Numbered from the stretch's first letter, positions 8,817 to 18,576 are shown. The stretch is 64,000 nt of DNA from Bacteroidales bacterium UBA5429 (GCA_002427605.1 DIRT01000029.1:135351-199350), one strand, 5' to 3'. Numbers and translations are program-made. The notes: generated from the letters alone by a model not told the origin.

Positions 8817-9563
8817 ATGATTGTAACGAAAAATATAAACTTCTACTACGGCGATTTTCAGGCATTGAAAAACATCACTATGTCAATGGATGCCAATACT
8901 GTTACAGCTTTTATTGGTCCTTCAGGCTGTGGTAAATCTACTTTTTTGAGATTATTCAATAGAATGAATGATTTGATTGATGGTACAAGATTAGAAGGCG
9001 AATGTTTAATAAAAGGTAAGAATATTTATGATAAATCGATTAATATTGATGCCTTGAGAAAAGATATAGGAATGGTCTTTCAAAAACCTAATCCTTTTCC
9101 TAAATCTGTCTTCGAAAATGTAGCTTATGGGTTAAGGGTAAATGGAATAAAAGATAAAAAGTTTATTGCTGATAAAGTGGAAGAAACGCTTAAGGCTGCT
9201 GCACTTTTTGAAGAGGTGAAAGATAAACTTCATAAATCAGCATTTGAACTCTCCGGTGGTCAACAACAAAGATTGTGTATTGCAAGAGCTCTGGCTGTTG
9301 AACCCTCTATTCTCCTTATGGATGAGCCTGCTTCAGCGCTTGACCCAATATCAACTGCTAAGATAGAAGAATTGATTCATGAATTAAAAAAGAAATACAC
9401 GATTGTTATTGTAACTCATAACATGCAGCAAGCTGCACGGGTTAGTGACAAAACCGGATTCTTTATGTTAGGTGAATTGATTGAATACAGCGACACCAAA
9501 AAAATGTTCTTAAATCCTGATAAAGAAACTACTCAAAATTATATTACAGGAAGATTTGGATAA
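8817..9563 (+). CDS. pstB: Phosphate ABC transporter ATP-binding protein PstB
   Basis: Cytoplasmic ATPase of the Pst importer, 248 residues, the standard length. Walker A is GPSGCGKST (residues 34-42), the signature is LSGGQQQR, Walker B is [13 protein letters not shown], and the H-loop is VTHNMQQA. The PstB-typical stretch [12 protein letters not shown] is present. It starts 6 bp after pstA and overlaps mgsA by 8 bp. Confidence 0.97.
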   Translation: MIVTKNINFYYGDFQALKNITMSMDANTVTAFIGPSGCGKSTFLRLFNRMNDLIDGTRLEGECLIKGKNIYDKSINIDALRKDIGMVFQKPNPFPKSVFENVAYGLRVNGIKDKKFIADKVEETLKAAALFEEVKDKLHKSAFELSGGQQQRLCIARALAVEPSILLMDEPASALDPISTAKIEELIHELKKKYTIVIVTHNMQQAARVSDKTGFFMLGELIEYSDTKKMFLNPDKETTQNYITGRFG

Positions 9564-10056
9564 AAATCAAAATGAACGAGAAGTGAAAAAAAGGAAAAAA
9601 ATAGCACTTGTTGCACACGATAACTGCAAAAAAGATCTATTGGAATGGGTAGAGTTTAATTGGAAACTTCTCGCTCAGAATGATTTGACCTGTACAGGAA
9701 CAACCGGACAATTAGTAGAGAAAAAAATAAAAGAATGTATTGAGCATTACGAAGAGGATATAGAAGTGAATATTGCAAAATTGAAATCGGGACCCTTAGG
9801 AGGAGATCAACAGTTAGGAGCTTTGATCTGTAATAAGGAAATCGATATTCTAATTTTCTTTTGGGATGCTTTGGAACCACAACCACACGATGTAGATATT
9901 AAAGCTCTGCTACGATTGGCAACTTTATATAACATCGTTTATGCATGCTCCAGGGCTACCGCAGACTTTGTTATCTCCTCACCCTTGTTTAAAGAAAATT
10001 ATAAATCAAAATTGAACGAACAGATTGGTCATTATAAAAATAGAGAATTGATATGA
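9556..10056 (+). CDS. mgsA: Methylglyoxal synthase
   Basis: The enzyme converts dihydroxyacetone phosphate to methylglyoxal and inorganic phosphate. All five residues known to be important in the E. coli enzyme can be placed: H21, D84 (GPLGGDQQ), D104 (FFWD), H111 and D114 ([12 protein letters not shown]), with identical spacing from D84 on. An extra stretch of roughly 11 residues sits between H21 and D84. The start is TTG at 9556 inside the pstB end; GTG at 9583 is an alternative and no ATG is available. It lies between pstB and phoU, overlapping both, so it is part of the phosphate operon. E. coli MgsA is inhibited by Pi, which fits a phosphate-starvation role. Confidence 0.93.
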   Translation: MDKNQNEREVKKRKKIALVAHDNCKKDLLEWVEFNWKLLAQNDLTCTGTTGQLVEKKIKECIEHYEEDIEVNIAKLKSGPLGGDQQLGALICNKEIDILIFFWDALEPQPHDVDIKALLRLATLYNIVYACSRATADFVISSPLFKENYKSKLNEQIGHYKNRELI

Positions 10057-10724
10057 AACACAATGAAAAAGAAATGAAGTTTCTTCGAGATGAGATCAAT
10101 GAAATGTGGAGATTGGTTATTTCTCAAATAGAAAAAACAAAACAGGCATTATTAACCAACGACGTAGAGTTAGCATTGGAAATAGTAAGCCTTGAAAAGA
10201 AAGTAGATGCTTATGAATTAAGATTGGATAGCAATTGCGAGCACTATATTGCATTATACAATCCGGTTGCTATCGACTTACGCTTAGTCTTATCCATTAT
10301 GAAAATTAGCATCACTCTGGAAAGAATTGCAGATTATGCTGCTGGCGTTGCGAGATATGTATTGGAAACGGAATGTCAGCCTTTTACAGATAAAATGAAA
10401 GAGATTCTGAAATTGGAAAAAATGTTTGATATTTTATTGAGCATGATGACAGCTAGTTTAGTCTCATTTAATTCAGAAAATGCCAAAAATGCAAGTAGAA
10501 TTTTAGCGAAAGATAAGGGAATTGATGATATTTATTCTAGTTCTATTGACTTGCTTTCAGAACAAATTGGAAAAGATCACAACGATGCAAGATGTGGATT
10601 GGAGATGATGATGGTTATCAGAAAATTGGAAAGAATTGGAGACCATTGTAGCAATATCGTTGAAGAAATTGTATTCTATATAGAAGCAAAGGTATTAAAA
10701 CATAAAGGAAAAAGAGAAGTCTAA
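10053..10724 (+). CDS. phoU: Phosphate transport regulator PhoU
   Basis: PhoU (223 residues) is an all-helical cytoplasmic protein that links Pst transport activity to the PhoR-type kinase and prevents excess phosphate uptake. The two repeated three-helix units each carry the metal-binding pattern: [16 protein letters not shown] and [18 protein letters not shown]. The start overlaps the mgsA stop by 4 bp (ATGA), indicating coupling. A new promoter follows it, before the response regulator. Confidence 0.95.
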   Translation: MKHNEKEMKFLRDEINEMWRLVISQIEKTKQALLTNDVELALEIVSLEKKVDAYELRLDSNCEHYIALYNPVAIDLRLVLSIMKISITLERIADYAAGVARYVLETECQPFTDKMKEILKLEKMFDILLSMMTASLVSFNSENAKNASRILAKDKGIDDIYSSSIDLLSEQIGKDHNDARCGLEMMMVIRKLERIGDHCSNIVEEIVFYIEAKVLKHKGKREV

Positions 10725-10739
10725 TTCATTTAAAATATT

Positions 10740-10748
10740 TATCTTTGC
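10740..10748 (+). promoter_or_regulatory. -7 promoter element of the PhoB-like regulator
   Basis: TATCTTTGC matches the TAnnTTTGC consensus and lies 19 bp before the regulator ATG. It would let the regulator and kinase be made independently of the pst transcript. Confidence 0.65.
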
Positions 10749-10766
10749 AACTAGAAATTAAAACGT

Positions 10767-11474
10767 ATGAGTAAATATATTTTAATTGTAGATGATGATG
10801 TTAGTATTGCAGAAATTTTAGAGTTCAACCTTAAAAGTGAAGGTTATGAAGTAGAAACTGCTGTATCTGCAGAAGAAGCTTTAGAAAAAGATCTCAATAT
10901 TTTTGATTTAATACTATTGGATGTTATGATGGGGGGGATGTCTGGATTTAAAATGGCTGAGAAAATACGAGAAGAGGGGGTTTTAACTCCAATTATCTTT
11001 TTGACGGCGAAGGATACCGAGAATGACATGTTGACCGGATTTTCAGTTGGTGGAGACGATTATATCGCAAAACCGTTCTCTATCAAAGAAGTAAGTGCGA
11101 GAGTAAAAGCTGTTTTGAAAAGAACAGAAAAAGAAATAAAAGCTGAGGGTGAAGAAAATAAATTGATCCGCGATAATTTTGTTTTTGACTTTAATATGAA
11201 AGAACTTACTATTGATGAGAAAGAGGTTCCGTTAACCAAAACAGAATTCGAATTGCTCACCTTACTTGCAAGACACCCCGAAAAAATGCTATCGAGAAAA
11301 AACATCATCAATAAATTGTGGACTGATACTCCTTATGTAACAGAAAGAACCGTTGATGTACACATAACACGCATAAGAAAAAAATTAGGAATATACGCAT
11401 CTGTGATTTCAAATAAAATAGGTTATGGATATAGATTTGATGTAGAAGAGTTACACAACATCCTTAATCAGTAA
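10767..11474 (+). CDS. OmpR/PhoB-family response regulator
   Basis: A 235-residue cytoplasmic transcription regulator. Residues 1-120 are a receiver domain with acidic D9-D11, phosphoacceptor D52 (LILLDVMMGG), T in FLTAKD and K in YIAKPFS. Residues 135-230 are a winged-helix DNA-binding domain (LTKTEFELLTLLARHP, RTVDVHITRIRKKL, GYGYRF). Position after pst-phoU and directly before a kinase makes it the probable PhoB of this locus. Its codons for M-G-G include a run of seven G at 10931-10937. Confidence 0.92.
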   Translation: MSKYILIVDDDVSIAEILEFNLKSEGYEVETAVSAEEALEKDLNIFDLILLDVMMGGMSGFKMAEKIREEGVLTPIIFLTAKDTENDMLTGFSVGGDDYIAKPFSIKEVSARVKAVLKRTEKEIKAEGEENKLIRDNFVFDFNMKELTIDEKEVPLTKTEFELLTLLARHPEKMLSRKNIINKLWTDTPYVTERTVDVHITRIRKKLGIYASVISNKIGYGYRFDVEELHNILNQ

Positions 11475-11547
11475 AAAACTTAACCAAATAATAGTCAAAC
11501 AATAATTTTAACTCATTGATCGTTAGCAACAAACAAAAATAAAAGAA

Positions 11548-13272
11548 ATGAAACTAGATTATAGGCAAAAACTATTTCTCTATTTTGGTTTGTTGTTCAC
11601 TTTTTTTACGGTAGGCATTATTGTATTTGAACAAGTTAGGGAAAGAAACTATAAAACAGAAGCATTAATTGAAAAACTAGAGACCTATACGGATATTATC
11701 CAAATCGCTATAGTAGATGCCCAGGATAGCTTGGCTCCTGTACTGAATCAATTGGAAAAAATATTACCTAATGAGCTTAGAATCACAATTATTACTCAAA
11801 ATGGAAAAGTGTTGTTTGATAATTCCATTGGTTACTATAATAATCTCAATAATCATTTAGATAGACCGGAAATTATCAGCGCTGCTCAAAAAGGTTCAGG
11901 ATCAGATATACGTCACTCTGATTCCAATCAGCAGAAGTATGTTTATTTTGCAAAAAAAGTAGATGGTAAGTTCATACGCGTAGCCTTACTTTACAATATT
12001 CGCGTACATAATTTTTTAAAACCGGATAATGTATTTCTTTACTTTATAATTTTATTTTTTGCCATTTTTATTTTCTTCATTCATATCACTACTAAAAGAT
12101 TGGGTAATACTATCAAACAATTACGTGATTATGTTTTAAATTCTGATAAAAAAAATCTTGACCAATTGAATTTCCCAAATGATGAAATTGGTGAGATTGG
12201 AAGTAAAATAGCCGATAATTATTTTAAACTCAAAGAGAGCCAAAAGACTATTTTAATGGAAAAGCAAAAACTATTACAACATATTCAAGTTTTAGAAGAA
12301 GGTATCTGCTTTCTTTCTCCACAGCATAAGGTGGAATATCATAATGGCCTGTTTATACAATACCTCAATACTATAGCAGATGAGCCTACCAGCGATCCTT
12401 CCATCATTTTAAAAGATGAAAACTTTGTAGAACTTCAGGAGTTTTTAGCTCAAAATGAAGAATACTACTTTGATGGAACAATTTGCAAACAAGGAAAAAT
12501 ATTTGCAGTAAGAGCTAATCTTTTTGAGGATGGTAGTTTTGAAGTTATTTTAAGCGATGTTACAAAAAAAGAAAAAACCAAACAATTGAAACAAGAGATG
12601 ACAGGTAATATTGCCCATGAACTTCGTACTCCGATTACTAGTATTAGAGGATATTTGGAAACCCTCTTAAGTCAGCCCTTAAGTGATGAAAAAAAACAAT
12701 ATTTTATCGAAAGAGCTTTTCAACAAACCATTGCACTTTCAGCAATTATACAGGATATGAGCCTGATTACAAAAATGGAAGAGGCTCCGAATCTGTTTGC
12801 TATAGAAAAAATAAATATTACTGAACTGCTTGAGAGAGTAATTGAAGAGTTTGCTCTTCAATTACTTGAGAAAAAAATTAAAATCAGATGGCAAATACCG
12901 GAAGATTTAGAGTTACTTGGAAATGAAAATTTACTCTACTCATTATTTAGAAATCTGACAGATAATGCAATCAGATATGGAGGAGAGGATTTGATTATCA
13001 ATATCAGTGTTTACAATAATGATGCTGATTACTACTACTTCTCATTTTACGATACGGGAGTTGGAGTCAAAGAAGAAGCTCATTTGAATCGTATTTTCGA
13101 ACGCTTTTTCCGTGTTAGTGAAGGACGTACACGTGATGATGGTGGTAGCGGATTAGGATTATCTATCGTAAAAAATGCTGTATTGTTTCACAAAGGTAAC
13201 ATCAGTGTGAAAAATAGAAAAGAGGGAGGATTAGAGTTTCTATTCACACTGAAAAAAAATTGGAAAAAATAA
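11548..13272 (+). CDS. Sensor histidine kinase, PhoR-like
   Basis: An inner-membrane kinase of 574 residues. Helix one is at about residues 9-26, then a periplasmic domain of about 130 residues, helix two at about 162-182, a HAMP/PAS-like linker, and the kinase core. H357 in NIAHELRTPITS is the phosphorylated histidine; N box NLTDNAIRYGG, G1 DTGVGV and G2 GGSGLGLSIVKN follow. It is 73 bp after its partner regulator. Phosphate sensing is inferred from the neighbouring pst-phoU genes, since the periplasmic domain itself is not recognised. Confidence 0.9.
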   Translation: MKLDYRQKLFLYFGLLFTFFTVGIIVFEQVRERNYKTEALIEKLETYTDIIQIAIVDAQDSLAPVLNQLEKILPNELRITIITQNGKVLFDNSIGYYNNLNNHLDRPEIISAAQKGSGSDIRHSDSNQQKYVYFAKKVDGKFIRVALLYNIRVHNFLKPDNVFLYFIILFFAIFIFFIHITTKRLGNTIKQLRDYVLNSDKKNLDQLNFPNDEIGEIGSKIADNYFKLKESQKTILMEKQKLLQHIQVLEEGICFLSPQHKVEYHNGLFIQYLNTIADEPTSDPSIILKDENFVELQEFLAQNEEYYFDGTICKQGKIFAVRANLFEDGSFEVILSDVTKKEKTKQLKQEMTGNIAHELRTPITSIRGYLETLLSQPLSDEKKQYFIERAFQQTIALSAIIQDMSLITKMEEAPNLFAIEKINITELLERVIEEFALQLLEKKIKIRWQIPEDLELLGNENLLYSLFRNLTDNAIRYGGEDLIINISVYNNDADYYYFSFYDTGVGVKEEAHLNRIFERFFRVSEGRTRDDGGSGLGLSIVKNAVLFHKGNISVKNRKEGGLEFLFTLKKNWKK

Positions 13273-13285
13273 TAATTTTTAAAAT

Positions 13286-13909
13286 CTATCCTTCTGACGG
13301 TATAATTCCCAAGAAGTGATCTATCAGTATCATTTCAAAAGATATTGCACCTTCCGGTGTGAGTAGCATATAGACCATATTGCTTATATATTTCAAAGAT
13401 TGATCTCTATCAAGTTGTGGATATTCGGGACTCATTTCCCCATCAGGATAATAAAAAAGATGAAAAAGGTTGAAAATAATACTAATAGCGTAAGTTTTAG
13501 GATCTATTGTAGATTTAAAATAACCTTCATCAATTCCTTTTTGGACAAGATATTCAACCATGTGAACATAAAAATTGTCTGTTAGTAAGGCTGGTTTTAA
13601 GTACTTCTTTTCCTCCAATCTAAAAAAAACTTGCTCTTCCGTAATACTTTTTTTGAATTGATCCACAAAGTAAAGTAAAGCTTCAATCTGATTGTTGGCA
13701 TATTTTACCTTCACTTTATAGGTAGTATAGAAGCAATGCTTCCAATATTCAATAACTTGATTTTCAAGATTTTGTCTCGATTGATAGCGATTAAAAAGTG
13801 TTTTCTTAGTAATCTTACAATGCGCAGCAATCTGTTCTGTTGTCAGATGCTCACCCTCTTTTAAAAAGAGTTGATATACATGTTCAATCCCTTTGGTCTT
13901 TACTCTCAT
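13286..13909 (-). CDS. TetR/AcrR-family transcription regulator
   Basis: The N-terminal 50 residues form a TetR helix-turn-helix (TTEQIAAHCKITKKTLFNRYQSRQNLENQV); the C-terminal part is a helical ligand or dimer domain of the family size, with no recognised ligand motif. An upstream in-frame ATG at 13936 exists, but a -7 element at 13936-13943 would start transcription downstream of it, so the ATG at 13909 is preferred. It converges with the kinase gene and is divergent from aminopeptidase P. Its target is unknown. Confidence 0.8.
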   Translation of the reverse strand: MRVKTKGIEHVYQLFLKEGEHLTTEQIAAHCKITKKTLFNRYQSRQNLENQVIEYWKHCFYTTYKVKVKYANNQIEALLYFVDQFKKSITEEQVFFRLEEKKYLKPALLTDNFYVHMVEYLVQKGIDEGYFKSTIDPKTYAISIIFNLFHLFYYPDGEMSPEYPQLDRDQSLKYISNMVYMLLTPEGAISFEMILIDHFLGIIPSEG

Positions 13910-13935
13910 TATAATGAGTTGAATAGAATAATTCA

Positions 13936-13943
13936 CAAAGATA
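13936..13943 (-). promoter_or_regulatory. -7 promoter element of the TetR gene
   Basis: Read on the minus strand the site is TATCTTTG. It lies 26 bp before the ATG at 13909 and decides against the longer start at 13936. Confidence 0.55.
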
Positions 13944-13989
13944 TATAAAAAATGGCAAAAAGCTGATTTAATCCATTTAATTAAATTTG

Positions 13990-13998
13990 TATCTTTGC
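13990..13998 (+). promoter_or_regulatory. -7 promoter element of aminopeptidase P gene
   Basis: TATCTTTGC, 39 bp before the start codon, on the opposite strand to the TetR promoter about 50 bp away. Confidence 0.6.
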
Positions 13999-14036
13999 AA
14001 AATATATACCTGAGTTTATAATTAAAAAGAAAAAAT

Positions 14037-15323
14037 ATGAAGTATACACCTTTAAAAACTGATTTTTACAAGCATAATCGAGTTCAATTGATCTCTGAAT
14101 TAGAAACCCATTCTGCGGCTATTTTAACTTCGCATGACGAATATCCAAGATCAGGAGATACTACTTTCCCTTTTAGACAAAACTCTGAATTACTGTATCT
14201 TACCGGGATTGACCAGGAAGAAACTTTCCTTTTTTTAGCCCCCTGGCATCCTAATCCTAATTACCGTGAAATATTGTTTATCAAAAATCCTTCTCCCGAA
14301 ATGATTGTATGGTTCGGACATCGTCTTTCCAAAGAGGAAGCTACCGCCATTTCAGGAATTGAACAAGTTTTTTATACAGAGCAGTTTGAGTCTGTATTAC
14401 AGGATGTTATGGTGCACTCAAAGCAAATATATTTGCATATTCCGGAGAGCTCCCGAATGAGAAATATGCATCCTATACAAGAGATCCGTTTTGCTGAAAA
14501 GTTGAAAAAAGAGTACCCACTTCATACATATCGTCGATTGGCTCCCATCTTATACCCCATGCGGGCAGTGAAACATCCTGAGGAGATCCGTGCGTTGAAA
14601 AAAGCATGTGAAATTACGGAAAAGGCGTTCGGCAGGGCTCTACAGGCTGTTTCTCCCCTCAAATATGAATACGAAATAGAAGCAGAATTAATATATGAAA
14701 TGATTCGTAACGGATCATCAGGGCACTCATTTGCTCCCATTGTGGCATCCGGAAAGGATACTTGCATTTTACATTACATAAAAAATGACAAACAAATGCA
14801 AGATGGAGATCTCTTATTGCTCGATTTTGGAGCTGAATACGCTAATTATGCCGGTGACACAACCCGAACTATTCCTGTGAATGGAAAATTTACACCACGT
14901 CAAAAAGCTGTCTATAATGCGGTTTTAGCAATTTATAAAGAGACTATTCCACTTTATAAACCGGGTATGACCATCCATAAAATCAACGATTATGTGTTTA
15001 AACGAATGGATGAGGAGTTGATCAAATTGGGATTATATACTGAGGAAGATTTGAAGAATCAAAATCCGGATAAACCGCTTTTCAAACAGTATTACATGCA
15101 CAATACAGCTCACTTTATTGGTCTTGATGTACATGACGTGGGTGAGCGTGACTGGACTTTTGAAGCCGGTATGGTATTGAGTTGTGAACCTGGAATCTAT
15201 ATCGCTGAAGAGGGTATAGGAGTGCGCATAGAAACCGATGTAGTGGTGGCTGATCAGCCGATTGACCTTTTTGCAGGAATGCCTGTTGAAGTGGAAGAGA
15301 TTGAAGCGTTGATGAAACGATAA
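14037..15323 (+). CDS. pepP: Xaa-Pro aminopeptidase (aminopeptidase P, M24B)
   Basis: This 428-residue dinuclear-metal peptidase removes N-terminal residues that precede proline. The N-terminal creatinase-like domain (residues 1-165) is followed by the pita-bread catalytic domain. Metal ligands can be placed in LLLDFGAEYANYAGDTTRT (two Asp), AHFIGLDVHDVG (His), SCEPGIYI (Glu) and GVRIETD (Glu). No signal peptide, so it acts in the cytoplasm. tilS starts one base after its stop, so the two are co-transcribed. Confidence 0.92.
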   Translation: MKYTPLKTDFYKHNRVQLISELETHSAAILTSHDEYPRSGDTTFPFRQNSELLYLTGIDQEETFLFLAPWHPNPNYREILFIKNPSPEMIVWFGHRLSKEEATAISGIEQVFYTEQFESVLQDVMVHSKQIYLHIPESSRMRNMHPIQEIRFAEKLKKEYPLHTYRRLAPILYPMRAVKHPEEIRALKKACEITEKAFGRALQAVSPLKYEYEIEAELIYEMIRNGSSGHSFAPIVASGKDTCILHYIKNDKQMQDGDLLLLDFGAEYANYAGDTTRTIPVNGKFTPRQKAVYNAVLAIYKETIPLYKPGMTIHKINDYVFKRMDEELIKLGLYTEEDLKNQNPDKPLFKQYYMHNTAHFIGLDVHDVGERDWTFEAGMVLSCEPGIYIAEEGIGVRIETDVVVADQPIDLFAGMPVEVEEIEALMKR

Positions 15324-15324
15324 T

Positions 15325-16716
15325 ATGATGAAAGAGAGACTTTTAGCGCGACTACGGGAGTTGGTACCGGGAAAAGAAAACGATGGTACGGAATCTTTTC
15401 AGAAGGTGAGCTATTTACTTGCTGTCAGCGGAGGTCTCGATTCCAACGTGATGACCCATCTTTTCTATCATCTTGGTTTGCAGTTCGATATAGCTCATTG
15501 TAACTTTCACTTGCGGGGCGAGGATTCGAATCTGGATCAACAGTTTGTACAAGAGCAGTTATTGGATGCCATTGGGGTTGAAAATCCTGAACAACATCAA
15601 ATCTGGGTCAAGGAGTTTGATACTTATGGAATTCAAAGTGGATCTAAGAAATCGATTGAGATGGTGGCGCGAGAGTTGCGTTACAGTTGGTTTCAGGAAT
15701 TAATGGAACAATTTGGTTATCAATACGTTTGCACTGCTCATCACGCTAATGATAATGCCGAAACTATCCTCCTGAATTGGGTGCGAGGAACCGGAATCAA
15801 AGGTATGGCGGGTATCCCGGAGTTGAATCAGCAAAACGTATTCCGTCCGCTGCTTCATTTTTCGCTTGCTGAGATTGAGGTGTATGCCAAACAACACCGG
15901 ATTCCTTTCCAAATCGATCATACCAACTTGGAGGATCAGTTCATGCGCAATCGCATTCGAAACCGTATAATTCCTCTTTTAGAGGAATTAAATCCTCAAC
16001 TAATTGCCACTTCAACCCGTAATATTCAGTTAATAGATCGGCAAAATGGATTCTATGAAAATGCTATGAAGCAAGCTGCTGCACAGGTAGTTAAGAGAAT
16101 AGGGGAGGGGTTTCTGGAGGTTCCGTTTGAAGCTTTGGATCAACAGTTTGACCCGCAATTGGTGCTATATGAAATTCTTTCTCCGCTCGGGTTTCATGCC
16201 GATCAGGTGGAACAGATTTTTACTACTAAGGGAGGTGAAAGCGGAAGAAAGTTTTTTTCGGAACACTATCTTTTGGTAACCGATCGTACCTCGTTTCAAA
16301 TCATTGAAAAAGAGCAATTTGAACAGGATATAAAGATCTTGATTACCGATTCTTCTCAGCTTACCGATTTAGGTTTTTCTATTTCTTTTTTGGAAAAAAA
16401 AGAATTAGGGGGGATGGACACGCATCGTCGTTACGCCTATTTTGATGCTCGGTATTGGCAATATCCCCTCCTTATTCGAGCCTGGGAAGCAGGAGATACT
16501 TTCCAACCTTTGGGGTCAAAAGGTCGCAAAAAGGTCAGCGATTTTTTTACTGATCTCAAACTTTCCCTGATTGAAAAAAAGAGGGTACAAATCCTTTGTC
16601 GTGCGGATAATCCTAAAGAGATCCTCTGGATTATCGGATTTCGGATAGAGCACCGCTTTAGAGTAGCAGAGCATACTGAAGAAGTAGTCATGCTCCAGGC
16701 TCCCTCCCCCCAATAA
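15325..16716 (+). CDS. tilS: tRNA(Ile)-lysidine synthetase
   Basis: The enzyme modifies C34 of the CAU-anticodon tRNA(Ile) to lysidine so that it reads AUA. The PP-loop SGGLDSNVM is at residues 34-42, followed by AHCNFHLRGEDSNLDQQF and the conserved HHANDNAETILLNWVRGTG. The C-terminal TilS substrate domain is intact (RAWEAGDTFQPLG, then KVSDFFTDLK). At 463 residues it is near the family length. The start is the ATG two bases after the pepP stop; an adjacent ATG also exists. Confidence 0.95.
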   Translation: MMKERLLARLRELVPGKENDGTESFQKVSYLLAVSGGLDSNVMTHLFYHLGLQFDIAHCNFHLRGEDSNLDQQFVQEQLLDAIGVENPEQHQIWVKEFDTYGIQSGSKKSIEMVARELRYSWFQELMEQFGYQYVCTAHHANDNAETILLNWVRGTGIKGMAGIPELNQQNVFRPLLHFSLAEIEVYAKQHRIPFQIDHTNLEDQFMRNRIRNRIIPLLEELNPQLIATSTRNIQLIDRQNGFYENAMKQAAAQVVKRIGEGFLEVPFEALDQQFDPQLVLYEILSPLGFHADQVEQIFTTKGGESGRKFFSEHYLLVTDRTSFQIIEKEQFEQDIKILITDSSQLTDLGFSISFLEKKELGGMDTHRRYAYFDARYWQYPLLIRAWEAGDTFQPLGSKGRKKVSDFFTDLKLSLIEKKRVQILCRADNPKEILWIIGFRIEHRFRVAEHTEEVVMLQAPSPQ

Positions 16717-16746
16717 TTATTTTTTAAAAATAAAGAAAAAAATCTA

Positions 16747-16755
16747 TATCTTTGC
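16747..16755 (+). promoter_or_regulatory. -7 promoter element before the Gln-rich membrane protein
   Basis: TATCTTTGC, 28 bp before the start codon. Confidence 0.6.
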
Positions 16756-16782
16756 GAATTAAACTAAAATAGAGCAGATCTT

Positions 16783-17277
16783 ATGGAACAACAAGAGCAA
16801 ATGCAACAACAACAACAACAAGAGCAACCCCAATACATTGACCCTCAAAACCCTTTTGAACCTCAGAGTAAACCACGTAAACCCGGATTGTTAATCCTAT
16901 TGGCAGTTCTAACTTTTATTGGTTCGGGATGGAGCTTTATATCTTATTTAATCTTAAGTGCGTTAGGACCTCGTATTCAAGAGTATCCAATGCCCTTTTC
17001 CACTCCGGAAACGGATGAAATGTTCCAAAGAATGGCCGATGTACCACAATGGCAATATTTTTTGATCGCCCTTTTGTTTGCCGTTTCTGTTATCGGAGCC
17101 GTGCAAATGCTGAGACTGAAAAAAATAGGGTTTCATATTTACACGATTGCTCAAATCCTGGCACTAGTACTGGTTCCTTACTTTACATTGGGAACTTTTT
17201 ATCCCGGTATCTGGTCAATATTCATAACATTATTATTTGTTGGGGCATACGGCTATTTTTATAAACGGATGTCGTGA
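16783..17277 (+). CDS. Small membrane protein with glutamine-rich N-terminus
   Basis: No function is recognised. The 164 residues consist of a Gln-rich cytoplasmic N-terminus (encoded partly by six CAA repeats at 16804-16821), a Pro-rich linker, and about four hydrophobic segments (from residue 37, about 88, 112 and 133). The CAA tract could expand or contract in whole codons without breaking the frame. sufS follows after 12 bp and may share the transcript. Confidence 0.75.
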   Translation: MEQQEQMQQQQQQEQPQYIDPQNPFEPQSKPRKPGLLILLAVLTFIGSGWSFISYLILSALGPRIQEYPMPFSTPETDEMFQRMADVPQWQYFLIALLFAVSVIGAVQMLRLKKIGFHIYTIAQILALVLVPYFTLGTFYPGIWSIFITLLFVGAYGYFYKRMS

Positions 17278-17289
17278 TTTGATTGCACA

Positions 17290-18498
17290 ATGAAACAATT
17301 TAGAAAAGATTTTAAAATTTTAGATCAGATGGTTTATAAACGCCCTTTGGTCTATTTTGATAATGCTGCAACTACTCAAAAACCGAATATTGTAATCAAT
17401 TCAATATTAAAATATTACGAAAATTACAACAGTAATATTCATCGCGGAGTACACTATTTGAGTCAGCAGGCAACCGATCAATTTGAGCAAGCCCGAAAAA
17501 CGGTACAGCACTACATCAATGCAAAACACTCTCATGAGATTATCTTTACTAAAGGAACCACGGAATCAATTAATTTAGTAGCCCAAACCTTTGGAATGAG
17601 CTTTCTGCATCCGGGAGATGAAGTATTGATTTCTGAAATGGAACACCACTCCAATATTGTCCCCTGGAAGATGGTATGTGACCTCAAAGGAGCCTCTCTC
17701 AGAGTAATTCCTATGAATGAGATAGGGGGGTTGGATATTGATCAGATTGAGCGTTTAATAACCTCAAAAACTAAAATTTTGGCTATAACTCACACCTCCA
17801 ATGTGTTGGGAACTATCAATCCTGTTAAGGAGATAATTCGAATAGCTCACTCCAAAGGAGTTCCTGTACTTGTAGATGGTGCACAGGCAATATCACATAC
17901 TAAAGTGGATGTTCAGGACTTAGATGCAGATTTTTATGCTTTTTCAGGACACAAAATGTACGCTCCCATGGGAATCGGTGTGCTTTATGGAAAAGAAGAG
18001 TGGCTTAACAAGTTACCACCATATCAGGGTGGGGGAGAGATGATCGGAAAAGTTACTTTTGAAGAGATCACCTATAATGAATTGCCTTTTAAATTTGAAG
18101 CAGGAACCCCTAATGTGGAAGGTGTTTTAGGATTGGAAAAAGCAATCCAATATATTCAATCTATTGGCATAGAGAAGATTGCAAGTTATGAGCAAGAGTT
18201 GCTTAACTACTTGATGGAAAGAATGAAAGAGATTCCTAACATATACTATTATGGACTCAGTAAAGAAAAGGTAGCAGTCCTCTCATTTAATGTGAGTGAA
18301 ATCCATCCTTACGATTTGGGTGTTATTTTAGACCAAATGGGAATTGCGGTACGCACCGGTCACCACTGTGCCCAACCGATTATGGATAAATTCAATATTC
18401 CGGGGACTATTCGTGTCTCTTTGGCACTCTACAACACAAAGGTGGAAATAGACATATTTATAGATGCTCTAAAAAAGGGCATTGCTATGTTGAGTTAA
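17290..18498 (+). CDS. sufS: Cysteine desulfurase, SufS/CsdA type
   Basis: A PLP enzyme (402 residues) that takes sulfur from cysteine for FeS-cluster assembly. Landmarks: YFDNAATTQKP at the N-terminus, NIHRGVHYLS, DGAQAISHTKVDVQDL, PLP lysine in FSGHKMYAPMGIGVLYG, and the active-site cysteine in RTGHHCAQP. This layout is group II (SufS) rather than IscS. No sufBCDE genes are adjacent, so the gene is separate from the rest of the pathway. The many FeS proteins in the window would need it or an equivalent. Confidence 0.92.
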   Translation: MKQFRKDFKILDQMVYKRPLVYFDNAATTQKPNIVINSILKYYENYNSNIHRGVHYLSQQATDQFEQARKTVQHYINAKHSHEIIFTKGTTESINLVAQTFGMSFLHPGDEVLISEMEHHSNIVPWKMVCDLKGASLRVIPMNEIGGLDIDQIERLITSKTKILAITHTSNVLGTINPVKEIIRIAHSKGVPVLVDGAQAISHTKVDVQDLDADFYAFSGHKMYAPMGIGVLYGKEEWLNKLPPYQGGGEMIGKVTFEEITYNELPFKFEAGTPNVEGVLGLEKAIQYIQSIGIEKIASYEQELLNYLMERMKEIPNIYYYGLSKEKVAVLSFNVSEIHPYDLGVILDQMGIAVRTGHHCAQPIMDKFNIPGTIRVSLALYNTKVEIDIFIDALKKGIAMLS

Positions 18499-18502
18499 AA
18501 TT

Positions 18503-18528
18503 TAGGATTTAGAAAATAGGATTTAGAA
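18503..18528 (+). repeat. Two 12-bp direct repeats at the border of the accessory patch
   Basis: TAGGATTTAGAA occurs at 18503-18514 and again at 18517-18528. Related AT-rich words (AGAATTTAGATTT, GGGTTTAGG) lie on the far side of the next two genes at about 19277-19303. They may mark an old insertion border or be simple low-complexity sequence. Confidence 0.5.
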
Positions 18529-18576
18529 TTTGAAAATAAAATGTAAAGTACGCTTGACTTATTGGAAAGTTTTATT

